A DNA stretch of 64,000 bases, from assembly GCF_901709675.1 (NCBI RefSeq), contig NC_051087.1, positions 12,647,384-12,711,383 of the forward strand, read 5' to 3'. Under the pieces are notes generated by a model that was not told where the DNA came from, did no database searches, and worked only from the letters and a program-made list of their open reading frames with translations. The DNA is from Syngnathus acus (Eukaryota > Chordata > Actinopteri > Syngnathiformes > Syngnathidae). Shown in pieces: positions 12,190 through 23,730 of the stretch. A program made the translations under genes and the position numbers. Position 1 is the first letter of the stretch. Each line of letters starts with the position of its first letter.

Positions 12190-12400
12190 ACTTAATCATT
12201 TTGAAACAATTACCATGAGATTTTTAAAGTGTTCAACAACTTCAGAATGATCTTTACCCTTTACAAAAATAACTATATCATCTGACTACATAATACCTTT
12301 ATAGCTCTAGCACACAGAAAGTTTTGCCAAAACAGAATTGGACCCAAGATTGAACCTTGAGGAACACCTGTTTCAAGACCTTTAGGGTAGATTTTGTATT
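12190..12400 (-). pseudogene. LINE reverse-transcriptase fossil
   Basis: On the minus strand, 12,350-12,370 reads TGVPQGSILGPILF, a canonical reverse-transcriptase motif B for Jockey/L2/I-type LINEs. About 20 codons on, around 12,270-12,290, comes SDDIVIFVKGKDHSE, a decayed motif C (the usual Y/FADD is now SDD). A frameshift lies between the two motifs and a stop follows. Flanking coding is not recognisable. Confidence 0.6.
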
Positions 12401-13914
12401 CTGTATTTTTACACACTTTGTATTCTGTATTTTAACACACAACATAAGGAAATGAGCATTGCACCGGGAGCATAGTCCTAATGATAAATATTTAGGTTTA
12501 AATAGAAGTAGTGATCACAAGACAGAGTCTTTGTTCTGTCCTCTTAGTGCTTGATTGTCATACTGAAAAGTGCAGACTTTTTTCCAGACATGCTAATTTT
12601 CAAAATGAATGAGGATCTTGTTTCCCAGCCTCCAGTTTACACTGCTTATCATGACATTTTCATTGAAAATCGAATGGGCATTTGTCTAAATGAGGGTGTA
12701 GTAATGAGAGTGGGTGAGCGCATCATAAGGGGAGCTTTTGCGCGAGCAGTGGTACTGAATAGGGTAACAATCCATTGCTGGGTGACAGCCTACATAGGAC
12801 CCTCCCTCGCCTCTGATAAAAAATGCTAATGTGTCTTCTTTGTACTTTGATGTGGGAAGGACTATTGTGTCTGCATTGCTGGGGGTTACTTACAGCTAGA
12901 CGATGTAATCCTTTATTTGTCGCCATGCAGTGACACCCAGCCAAGTGGTGTGACAATCCAAATCAATCATGTCACACTGAACCATGTGCACGACTACCCC
13001 GCCTCCACACAATTTCCAAGGCTAAGCAACTGTAATTGGTTTCCCTCTTTCACCATGTTTCACAAGGAGGTTATCAGTTGAGAAGAATAAAATGATTTAG
13101 ACATTAGATTAAAGCTCATTTTATATTCTTGACAAATCTTAACACAAGTCCACTACAATGATGGATTCCCGAAACATTTATTTATTTATTTATTTATTTA
13201 GAGTGTTCAAAATGTCAAGGATTTTTGAGAGTCGTGCCTTGCTAGAATCTGGACATGAGAGCGCAATACAAGAGAAACCACCACCCCCTGACACAGTTTT
13301 TGATTCGTTCCAATCTCCCAAAGTGATTGGCCGATGGGAGGTGCAGAGCAGTTTTGTGATAAGTGTGATCACAAAACACAGTTTTCTACTCCACACCAGT
13401 TTCACCAAGCCAATAGATTTTGAATTTTCTTTATTTCAGTCATTTTCAAAGGCAGTGTGACCATCAATTGCCTGCTCTGCGGATGGTCAACCTTCATTGT
13501 TTTCAGGATGGCCATTATTCCCTCATTCCCAGAAGAGCCAGACGCCATTTTTCTCTGCTTGCATCATAGTGAGGCTTCATCAGACTGATTCATCCAAGAA
13601 TCAGGAATGCAAAAATGTACATGTCCTCTACATCATCAATGTCCAAAAATGAAAAGAGAATCCGAAGAGTTTGTCAAGTAACTGATGCCAGAAAGCGAAG
13701 TGTGCTTCAAAGTGTTGTTTGTTAATTGCTGTGGTTGTGGAAGACTGCCTGACTTTCTGCATTGTAGAGACGAGTGGGTTTTAAAAAAGGTGTAAAATTA
13801 TTGAACCCATCTTACATTCTCCTACGTACATGCCAAGTGTGAATTTAAATCAATTACAAGTAGTTCTTCTATTGCTTGTGTATTGTACTTGCTGCTTTTA
13901 TGTATTTTCAACTT
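12401..13914. other. Stretch without supported gene
   Basis: No supported gene. A TTTA microsatellite of about six units lies at 13,178-13,200. The 100-codon frame at 13,158-13,460 has no recognised domain. Confidence 0.45.
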
Positions 13915-15357
13915 GTTTTTAGGCCCTAAAGCCATGCCGGAAACTAATTATGATGTTTCCAAGGAGAAGTTAAAAGCCACTGTGAGTATATTATTTGTGG
14001 TGAGGTTAATAATCGACATGAGGACCTTCATAAATACTGAAGCATTCCTCGCCATCTCTGTCCATTTTGTTAATGAGAACACCATGTTCAAGTCTGTTGT
14101 GCTGGGTGTTACACACTTCCCGGCATCACACACTCCATTGAATTTGGCTGTTGTGATTAAAGACCTTCTTCTACAGTGGGGACTAAATGACAAGGTCACA
14201 TGCTTAGTCACAGATGGAGCTGCCAGTATGGCTATGTGTGCAAAAGAGATGGGAGCATGTCATCTGCGTGGCACATACGTTAAATTAGATTGTCAAAAAA
14301 AGCATTCTATGTATGATTGAAGAGTGATCAGAAATAAGACACAAATGCAGGAAGATTGTTGGGTACTTGAAGATCGGCATTATAACAAAGGTAATATCTT
14401 TTCCATCTTTGTCTCCCCATCACACTAATGTGTACATAAGCATAATTTTGATAAGAATAATCTTGCTTGACTTTCACAGGTTCAAAAGCCTCCGCTGAAG
14501 TTTATCTTGAAAGTGGAAACACAATGGATTAGGTCCTACAACATGTTGCAGACTTTGATAAAAAGGAGCCAGTTACTGCTGCCCTTGCTGGCTTAAGTAT
14601 GGATATTTCTCCTCTTTCCTCCTAGCAGCTCAACTTTCTGATTCATTGAAGGCTCTGGCACCATTCAATGATGCGACAATTGAGTTGTTCAAGGAAAATT
14701 ATGTGTCAGGGTCTAAGGTCTTTCTTATGCTGACCATGCTTCATGCTGCTCCAGAAGGAGGAAAATTGATAAATATGGCCTGTCCAGAGGGAATTACATT
14801 AGTGGGATGTCTGAAATAACGTCTGACATGTTTGTTTACTCTGAAGTCACACTTAATCTCGGGAGGCTTTGCAAAATTTACCGTCCGGTGTGGGAATATT
14901 CATGAATGAAATCCCTTCGTGTGTGATGTGTTGGTCTTGTCGTGTGGCTGAACAGCACACACGGTATAGCCAAAATTGTTATATTCGTGATTTTTTTCTT
15001 ATCCCGTGTGGGATCTCTCATAGTTTGGAAGTCAGCCGACAATTTTTAAACCGTGCCGTGTGCCCCAGGCTTTACAGACCGATTTTCTCTCTCAGGAAGC
15101 AAACTGTGGCAGCGCTTGGACAAATCCATGCAAAATAGTAAAACCCCATGTACATCTGAACAGTGAATGCTACAATTGAAGAAATACTTGGCAGAACCTG
15201 AAATAAACACACAGGAAGATACCCTGCAGTAGTGGAAACAACAAAAAAATCCCTAATTTATTCAAACAGTATCTCACTCACCTTTCTAAAAAAGTCTATG
15301 TGCACAGTGAGTGGATTTTTTCCTAAAGCAGGAGAAATCCTTGTTTTAAAAAAAATA
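13915..15357 (+). pseudogene. hAT transposase pseudogene (ZBED1-like)
   Basis: This is a decayed hAT-superfamily (Ac-like, ZBED-type) transposase. In order, the N-terminal catalytic region contains FLAISVHFVNEN and SHTPLNLAVVIKD, followed by KVTCLVTDGAASM, which includes a catalytic-position Asp (to about 14,320). A later part matches WIRSYNMLQTL (about 14,525). Near 15,185 the C-terminal dimerisation region reads YLAEPEINTQED, with an in-frame TAG where the family has a Trp. The intervening reading frames are broken by stops and shifts. No terminal inverted repeats or 8-base target duplication were found. I reject a host ZBED gene because the frame is disrupted. Confidence 0.75.
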
Positions 15358-16556
15358 GTATTTGCTTCAGTGACCGCCTGAGCTGTATTCCGCTTGGCCA
15401 GGTGGTACCTGTCAGCTCCCCACAGGACAAAATGGGCAGATAGGACTCTTTCTTAAACTTGCTGGCAACCCTTATCTCTGATGCCAACCAGTGGGTTTAG
15501 GGATTGTTGCCACAACAGACACCAACCACCTTAAGGCCACAGCTCCGAGCGGCCGACTCAACAATGGAGGCACGGAACATGGTCCACCCAGATTCATGTC
15601 CCCCATCTCCCCAGGGGTGAGGGCGAAGTTCTACTGGAGATGGGAGTTGAAATTCCTTCTGACAGGGGATTCTGCAAGACATTTGCAGTAAACCTTCACA
15701 ATACGTTTCAGTCTACCAGGTCGAACCGGCATCCTCCCCCACCATCGAAGTCAACACACCACCAGGTGGTGGTCAGTTGACAGCTCCGCCCATCTGTTCA
15801 CTCGAGTGTCCAAAACATGTGGCTGCAAATCCGATGACACGACTACAAAGTCGATCATCAAACTGCAGCCTAAGGTGTGGGGCTGTTCCTCTATCCCACA
15901 ACCCACGAAGTCTCATTATCATTGCCTACGTGAGCATTGAAGTTCCCCAGCAGAACGATGGAGTCCCCAGGTGAAGCACTCTCCAGCACACCTTCCAAGG
16001 ACTCCAAAAAGCATGGGAATTCTGAGCTTCTGTTTGGTGCATAGGCACAAACAACAGTTAGAGTTTCTAACCCCTCTTGAGAGGACTGGTACCAGAGCCC
16101 AAGCTGTGCGTGGAGACGGGCGCGACTATATCTAGTCGGAACCGCTCTGCCTCGCACACCAACTGGGGCTCCTTCCCTGCCAGAGAGGTCCCAAGAGCTA
16201 GTTTCAGTCGCCAGAGATCCGACCGCCTTTGTCCCCCGGTCCCCGACTTTAGCTCCCTGTGCACCTGACCCCTTTGACCCCTTCCATAGGTGGTGAGCCC
16301 ATGCGAAGGGGGACCCACATTTCCTTTTTGGGATGTACCACCAGGTACTCGTCAAAAAGCCCCACCTCAAGGCCAGGCTCCAGAGGGGACCCAAGTGACC
16401 CGCGTCCAGCCGAGGGATCAAGTCCAATTATTTTTCTCATCAAAAGGGGCCGTGTTTTGTCTGGCCCCTCACCTGTTTGCCATGGGGCCAAAAAGCCCCA
16501 AACGACATAGCTCCCAGGATCATTGGGACACACAAACTCTTTCACCACAATAATCA
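15358..16556 (-). mobile_element. Rex3 LINE 5' portion, internally deleted
   Basis: Reading on the minus strand from 16,556, the sequence runs from a leader-like 5' segment into endonuclease-domain coding (ERFRLDIV, then [12 protein letters not shown]). It jumps directly to [27 protein letters not shown] and, near 15,560, FRASIVES-ARSCG. Against the better copy at 27.3-29.9 kb, these are the endonuclease and linker regions. The reverse transcriptase is absent, and a piece of endonuclease upstream of [10 protein letters not shown] appears deleted. The catalytic-site GDFN is GNFN here. It abuts the 3' remains of the hAT pseudogene. Confidence 0.8.
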
Positions 16557-17699
16557 TTAAGGGTTTCTTTTCGAATAATGTAATGGGGCTGACACCAAAT
16601 TAGGCAAGGTACACTTAGAAGTTCGCAACCTCTGCTTTACAGTTATATACCCAAACTCCAGTTTGTAAAGCGAAGACTGTAAAGTTATGAAGTATTTTGA
16701 GAAGACTCTAAGTGGGTTATGTGCTCCTCTGACGTTGGAACGTGGGGGAAAGAGGTGGGATGTAAGCAAAGAGGAGGGGTACACATGGGGGGATGTTATA
16801 GGAGGCCTTTTGTAATTTTACATGTGACAGGAGTGAAATGAGGGATGGAAATAGAACAATGGAAGAAGTGCTGAGCTTCTGAGGAGGCCCTCAAAGGCTT
16901 CCATCTTAGAAGCTGATAAAAGCCCCTCCACTTCATATCGCTGCACCCCTCTTCTTTGGCTCAGACACAAGCACACACATATACACGGCTCTCTGAAGAG
17001 GAAATCTTTGTATCCGTGTGGCTGAGCGACAGATCGCCAGGATGTGACAAACATGACGGTTTCAAACCAAGTAGATGTCTTGAAACAGAGTCACAGCAAT
17101 GTCACATCCTGATCGTAGCAGGATAAAAGTAGAGTAAACATGGTACACATACCAGGAAATTTTGGTTGAAACTCTCAGTTCAAAACAGTTCGATCCACAG
17201 TCAAGTTGGCGGCCTATTTTATTGATGCAGTTTGATGCTTTTATGGGACTGAGAATGCAACATAGTATAGTACTTAGTGAGGCATGCTGGGAAAACAAAA
17301 ATATAAATATTAATGTATGTATGGGGAATTAAGAATGTGGCAGAAGACACAAGCACTACTAGTCACTAACCCTGTATCTGTTTGCTGCTATAATATATTG
17401 TGATTTTACATGCGAATGGAAATAAGAACCCCTCTTTTGTTTCTTGTATTGGTGGACTAGTCTGGACTCCTTTTGTGTTTATAGTGATCTTTCATTTTCA
17501 TATAATTTCCATCATTTTTTCATTAAGTGTAAAAAAAACATCACAATACAAACACCTATACTCTCCAATCCTAAAAGAAGACAAGTCTTATTTATTTTAT
17601 TCAATTGCTATAACTTAATATATATATATATATGTTTTGGTTTCCACATTATAGTTCAGTTAATGCCATTCATAAGAACAAAAATTAAAATGGTGTCCA
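16557..17699. other. Stretch without supported gene
   Basis: No supported gene. It contains a short TA run at about 17,619-17,633. Frames of 70-90 codons here have no recognisable domains. Confidence 0.45.
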
Positions 17700-18240
17700 C
17701 TCAAACTTGTGAACATATTTCATAATTCCTTAACATACTGACTTATTCTTTTGATTGTGATCCTGACCTGGGTTTTTTGGTTTCATTGTTCAGATTGTTC
17801 CATAAAATGACTCCCTTTGCAGAAACACAACGTTCCAGAGTGTTTAGATGCACAAAATTAAATCATTAATATACAAACTAAACAATTTTGTGTGTGAGAG
17901 AGTGTTTAGATGTACAAAATTAAATCATTAATATACCAAATAAACAATTTTGTCTCAAGGACAGACCCATGAGGTACTCCACAATGAATACTATGCAAGT
18001 CCAATCATACATTCGATACTACACTATGTTTATGCAACTGTTCAGTCTTCTCTATAGTATATGAATTTTGATGAACCCTAAAATAATTCAACCATGTCAG
18101 CAATTGTGTACAATCAAGGTGAAAACATATCCAAATTAAAGTAACAAAACGCATTTTAAAACTTCTCTCTTGCATTCTATTCCATTGTGTACAGACTGTA
18201 TCATCCTGTTTAAGGGGTAGCTCTACGCCAACACAACTGA
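17700..18240 (-). pseudogene. LINE reverse-transcriptase fossil
   Basis: On the minus strand near 17,975-17,940 the frame reads CGVPHGSVLETKLF followed by WYINDLILYI, a decayed reverse-transcriptase motif B and following strand. Upstream (to about 18,110) is TWLNYFRVHQNSY, in the position of the usual WFxSYLxNRxQ. Downstream (around 17,830-17,770) is ERCVSAKGVILWNNLN, similar to the C-terminal region of the same LINE group. Motif C is missing, so the middle is deleted. Confidence 0.55.
17838..17953. repeat. 62-base tandem duplication
   Basis: A unit beginning GAGTGTTTAGATG and ending AACAATTTTGT occurs twice in tandem with a 62-base period and few differences. It lies inside the LINE fossil. 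Confidence 0.85.
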
Positions 18241-18819
18241 TTCAAATGATCCTCAGGTAGCACTGTGAAAGCCTGATAACGATATGTTGATGTTTTGAAT
18301 CAGGTGTGATGCAATTGTGATGCAAAGCAAACCTGGATAGGATTTAGGCAGCCCAGCAGTAATCTGGGGCAGTAACAATAACTTTGGTAATATTAGACCA
18401 AATACACACTCATGGACAAGTGTTACAATTGATATTCATTCAGTCAGGGGATGCTCCCTTTTGCTTTTTTGTGTGTTTTTTTCAGGAACTACAAAAAAGA
18501 CTTCTAATATCATCCAGGATTGCATTATCCCACTCAGCATGTATTATTTGATTCCATAATTAACTTGTGTAGTCAGTTTGGACTCAACAGTCAGTTATAT
18601 TATGCAGCACTTTGATTGGTCATGATGTCCCACTGTCGGTGTGCATGTCATAACACCCAGAAAAAGGATTACAGTCAGGGCCAGTGTTTACCAAAGTGAT
18701 TAATTGTCATGTGTCTGCAGTTGTTTTGTGGAATGTAACACAAGTATAAATATGATTTACGCTGCCTCTCGTCTAAGTTTGCTTTGGTAGGCTCCCTAAT
18801 TAGCAGAAGGGGTCATGGA
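18241..18819. other. Stretch without supported gene
   Basis: Nothing recognised apart from ordinary AT-rich sequence. Confidence 0.5.
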
Positions 18820-18865
18820 GTCACGCAAAGTGCCCCACCACGATAAGGTGGTGATCCCGTCGGGG
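18820..18865. repeat. 46-base direct repeat, left copy
   Basis: The sequence starts GTCACGCAAAGTGCCCCACC and ends GTCGGGG. It matches 19,504-19,549 at 44 of 46 bases. CACCAC and GGTGGTG within it can pair as a hairpin. The two copies flank a 638-base repeat copy exactly, like a long target-site duplication. Confidence 0.9.
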
Positions 18866-19503
18866 AACTTTGTGCAGCTATGAGGTCACCAAAGCCTAGA
18901 CCAAGAATATTTCCAAGTGCCATTGTCATATTCCCATTTATGGAAGGAAGGTGAAATATCATATTGCAGTTGAAGTGAGGATGCGGTGAGTATTAACAGC
19001 ACACATGCCAATAATATAATAATGGGGATTTCCAGAAAGCTACTCGATGTATTCATCCAGCCTTTTGAAGAAATGTGGCCACACAAAACAGGTGTAGATT
19101 CACTCACAGCGAAGGCTGACTTCAAATCTTGAAAACATGGATTTTTCTCAAGACTAAGTTGTAGATGTCATTGAATCCTTTCAAGCAGCCAAAGCACACT
19201 TTCAATTTGAAATTTCCTCATGTAGTGTAGCAGATGTATACTCTGCTCGGACGTACGGACTTTTCTAGCAACATACTACACAAATAGCATGCTTTTTTAA
19301 AATCTTATTTCATCGAGTGGCTGCACAAAATAAAAGCATCTGGATCCAAATACAATATTTATCTATTTATAAAATGTATCTAGATTTTTTTTTTTGCCAC
19401 CCTACTATAAAGCAAAGTGACCTCATGTGGTTGGCACGTCCATGTAACAGTTTTCAGGCTCATCTGGGCTTCGGCCTTACTGTCCAGACGGACGGACAGA
19501 CGG
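18866..19503 (+). mobile_element. Unidentified ~640-base repeat, copy A
   Basis: This is the same sequence as 34,300-34,947 in inverted orientation, from CTTTGTGCAGCTATGAGG at one end to a GGACGGACGGACAGACGGG run at the other. The short tandem run at one end suggests a retroposon tail, so I assign plus orientation. A minus-strand frame of 79 codons (18,886-19,125) is kept in both copies over its first part but matches no family that I recognise. No terminal inverted repeats are seen. The element could be the 3' part of a LINE or a non-autonomous retroposon. Confidence 0.7.
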
Positions 19504-19549
19504 GTCACGCAAAGTGCCCCACCACAATAAGGTGGTGATCCCCTCGGGG
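19504..19549. repeat. 46-base direct repeat, right copy
   Basis: Right-hand copy of the direct repeat at 18,820-18,865, with two substitutions. It lies immediately after the GACG-type tail of the 640-base repeat and immediately before the long CA microsatellite. Confidence 0.9.
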
Positions 19550-19553
19550 CATG

Positions 19554-21102
<1,549 letters not shown>

Positions 21103-21233
21103 ACGTTGGTGTGAATGTGAGCGGTAAGGCAATTGGTGTCTGGGCCCAGTGATGTCAACCGATCTAGTGGGTTGCCTGTCGCCCAAATTCAGCTGAACCA
21201 GGCTAAGTGGTAGAAAATGAACGTACGGATGGA
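21103..21233 (+). mobile_element. SINE 3'-half fragment
   Basis: A match to the 3' half of the tRNA-SINE: GGTGTGAATGTGAGCGG, then GTCGCCCAAATTCAGCTG, then AAGTGGTAGAAAATGAACG. It is diverged and internally shortened. A further, more decayed resemblance (GTGAGTGTGAATGGTTAGC, then TGGTAGAAAACAG) is at about 21,520-21,590. Confidence 0.5.
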
Positions 21234-21949
21234 TCGCTCAGTTGTCTGTAACCAGCTCAGTCAAATCTGTCCACAATTAAGTGGATGTGATCTGACGTCA
21301 TAGACCAAAAGTTCAAAACCCAACTTCTGACCGCATGATTCAGAAATGTTATTTTAACTAGACATATTTTTACAAGTGGTGCAAGTGGCTAACACTGCAG
21401 CACAATCAAAGGTTCTGGACTTCAATTTCTGCTCTACTCGTGCTTTTGCAGGCTTTATGCAGGCACTCGTCTATTTCCACATTTCATAAACATGTTAGAT
21501 TTAGTAAAGACAAGGCAAGTGATTGTGAGTGTGAATGGTTAGCTATCAACTTAGTAAATGAGCTCTGTGAGTCACCAATATGGTAGAAAACAGACGAACG
21601 TACTATACAATTTAAATGAAAATAAGGTATCTTATCTTAGATAGTTTTTTCAATGCAGCTTGAACACGAGATAAAAGACAGGACTAAAGGATTTAATCAG
21701 GTGACGTTTATCCACAAACATCTGTGGTAATGTCATCACAAGGGTGTTGTACGTACATATGGAAAATATAACAGCACTTAGTCCAGAAATGACACGATTA
21801 GCAACAACACCAAGTCAGCCAGACATGTGGAACAGGGTGGATCATGTCACAAGAGTCAAAGCACAAGACTGTACAGTATGATGAAAAGGGACACACACGC
21901 TGCAACTGATTGTGAAAAGCTTTTTCATGTGTTGCAGACCTTGACTCAC
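21234..21949. other. Stretch without supported gene
   Basis: No supported gene. It contains only the possible SINE remnant near 21,520-21,590. Confidence 0.45.
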
Positions 21950-22420
21950 TGAAGGCAAGAAAACCATCTACGGTCCGTGGATCGGTTGGTGGCGTGTCAG
22001 AGTCGGCTGCTAAACAACCGCTTATCACTCCAGCAGTGAAGCAGCCCTTTGTTGAAGAATCCAACCGATCTAAAGTTATCACAAAAACTATGAGCACAGA
22101 TGCTGTATGTGCTTGAGCCTCTTTATGAAATTCCATCACGCACCCATTTCAGTGTCAACAGGAAAGATGGGGGATAAAATGTAGACAAATTCCTGCGTAT
22201 CCACTTTACACTCACCACAAATGAGTGGATTTCCAGGGCAACAGGAATTAGAGTGGGAGATGATGAATCCTATGCTGCAGACACACTTCCTCTATGTGAG
22301 TCAGGTATAAATCTGGTGCAGGTACTACCAGAAACAGTGACCAAATGGAGGACAGAAAGACCCAATACTAATAATATCTCAGTCACAACAGATAATGCAA
22401 ACCTATAAGCTCAGGAATGC
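21950..22420 (+). pseudogene. hAT transposase fragment
   Basis: Plus-strand reading frames match a ZBED-type hAT transposase in order. An N-terminal KQPLITPAVKQPFVEES lies around 22,010. FTLTTNEWISRATG is at about 22,204 (family consensus LTTDxWTSRAT). Then LPLCESGINLVQVL, TKWRTERPNTN and SVTTDNAN (to about 22,407) include a catalytic-position Asp. A deletion replaces the strand pair between SRATG and LPLCES, and a stop follows. This is a different family member from the copy at 13.9 kb. Confidence 0.7.
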
Positions 22421-23730
22421 TAAGTAGCTATGTTTCAGTAAATGTTTCAGTTTTTTATCTAATGGGCAGAATTGTGACATTAACTAAATGTAGCATAAAG
22501 TTTTGGTGTCTTTTTAGGCATGCGGCAAGCTCTAGTGCTGCCCCGCGGTCCTATTTGCAACCCACAAATTGTTTTCTTGCATCCTGGACTCTTTTTGTCC
22601 CGCCTTCCCAAGATTGGATCCTTTGGGTCGGATTCATGTATTTTTGCATTGTGTGACATTTGCTATAAATGTGGCTCCGCAATCTATTCCTAGAAATTGA
22701 CCAATAGTGTACCGGGTTGAAATGCCAGTCATTCACTGCTCAGCGTGCTCTATCTCTTTTTTGCCAAGCTCTGGCACTGTCCCGTGGTCCTACATGCACA
22801 CAAATGATTTTGTATTTTTTTCTTTTTGTCCAGCCTTCTGAATGGAGCCGTCGAATCGTGCGTTTGGTGGCAGCACATAATGATCGAGCAAGTTCCGATC
22901 ACTGAACAGAACTAATTTATGACACCGTGTCTGGTAATCTGACATAGCTGCCGTTGTTAACGACAAAAAAATCAAGTAGTCTAAGCTTGGCATAAAACCA
23001 CCTAAAAGATATATCTTTGAAGGGGGAATCCCACTTGTAAAAGATGTCATTATTTCTACCTCATACATCAGTTAGGTTAACCACTCATGTGTCATGTTGC
23101 ATTGTCAGGTAAAATAATGTTTAACACTGCAGAGTCTTTTGTCACTAATTCATGACAAATACTCTGTATGGTTGGATAATAAGGAGGAGATGTGGTGACA
23201 AGATGACAAAAGCAAAAATTACATCGAAATACCGAGATTTAATTTTGCTCTCATCTCCCTTCCTCCTCCTCCAACTTTCAATCATGCCTACCTCCTATGC
23301 GTTGTTGCAAAAAAGTTCAGAAAGTCAAAGCATCCGTACTTTCCGACAGGATGAGCTCTGTTTCTGTCTCAACTTCTCAAAGATGAAACACGAATGGTAT
23401 GTAAATGGCATCTTTGATTCTGTTTAATGTAGTCGGGCGACAAAGTGCAAAGAATAAAGACTTTTTTTTCCCTGCTCATACCTTTAAAGCTTTACAGCAG
23501 CACATCGTTACAGGACAGTGAGCTCCCTGCTGTGAGAATAATACGAAGAAATTGTTTTGAAGTGAGATGATGTGATAAGGGGAAAAGTATAATTTTTCAA
23601 AGACTTGCTAACACCTTTTATTGTGTTCCATCTGGAGCTCGTGAGAGAGAAACGTGTGAGTGTTAATTGAGGCATTGCTGATTGTGAGTTGTGCATCTTT
23701 GAAGTTTATTTTCTTTATACAACATGTAAA
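22421..23730. other. Stretch without supported gene
   Basis: No supported gene. Two loosely similar segments (around 22,528-22,560 and 22,768-22,800), both containing CAAGCTCT, CCCGYGGTCCTA and TGCA, look like an old local duplication about 240 bases apart. Confidence 0.4.

Noticed and set aside
13883-14320. 145-codon frame as a host ZBED gene
   Set aside because: Only part of a hAT transposase is open. The remainder (to 15,357) is broken by stops and frameshifts, including a TAG at a conserved Trp.
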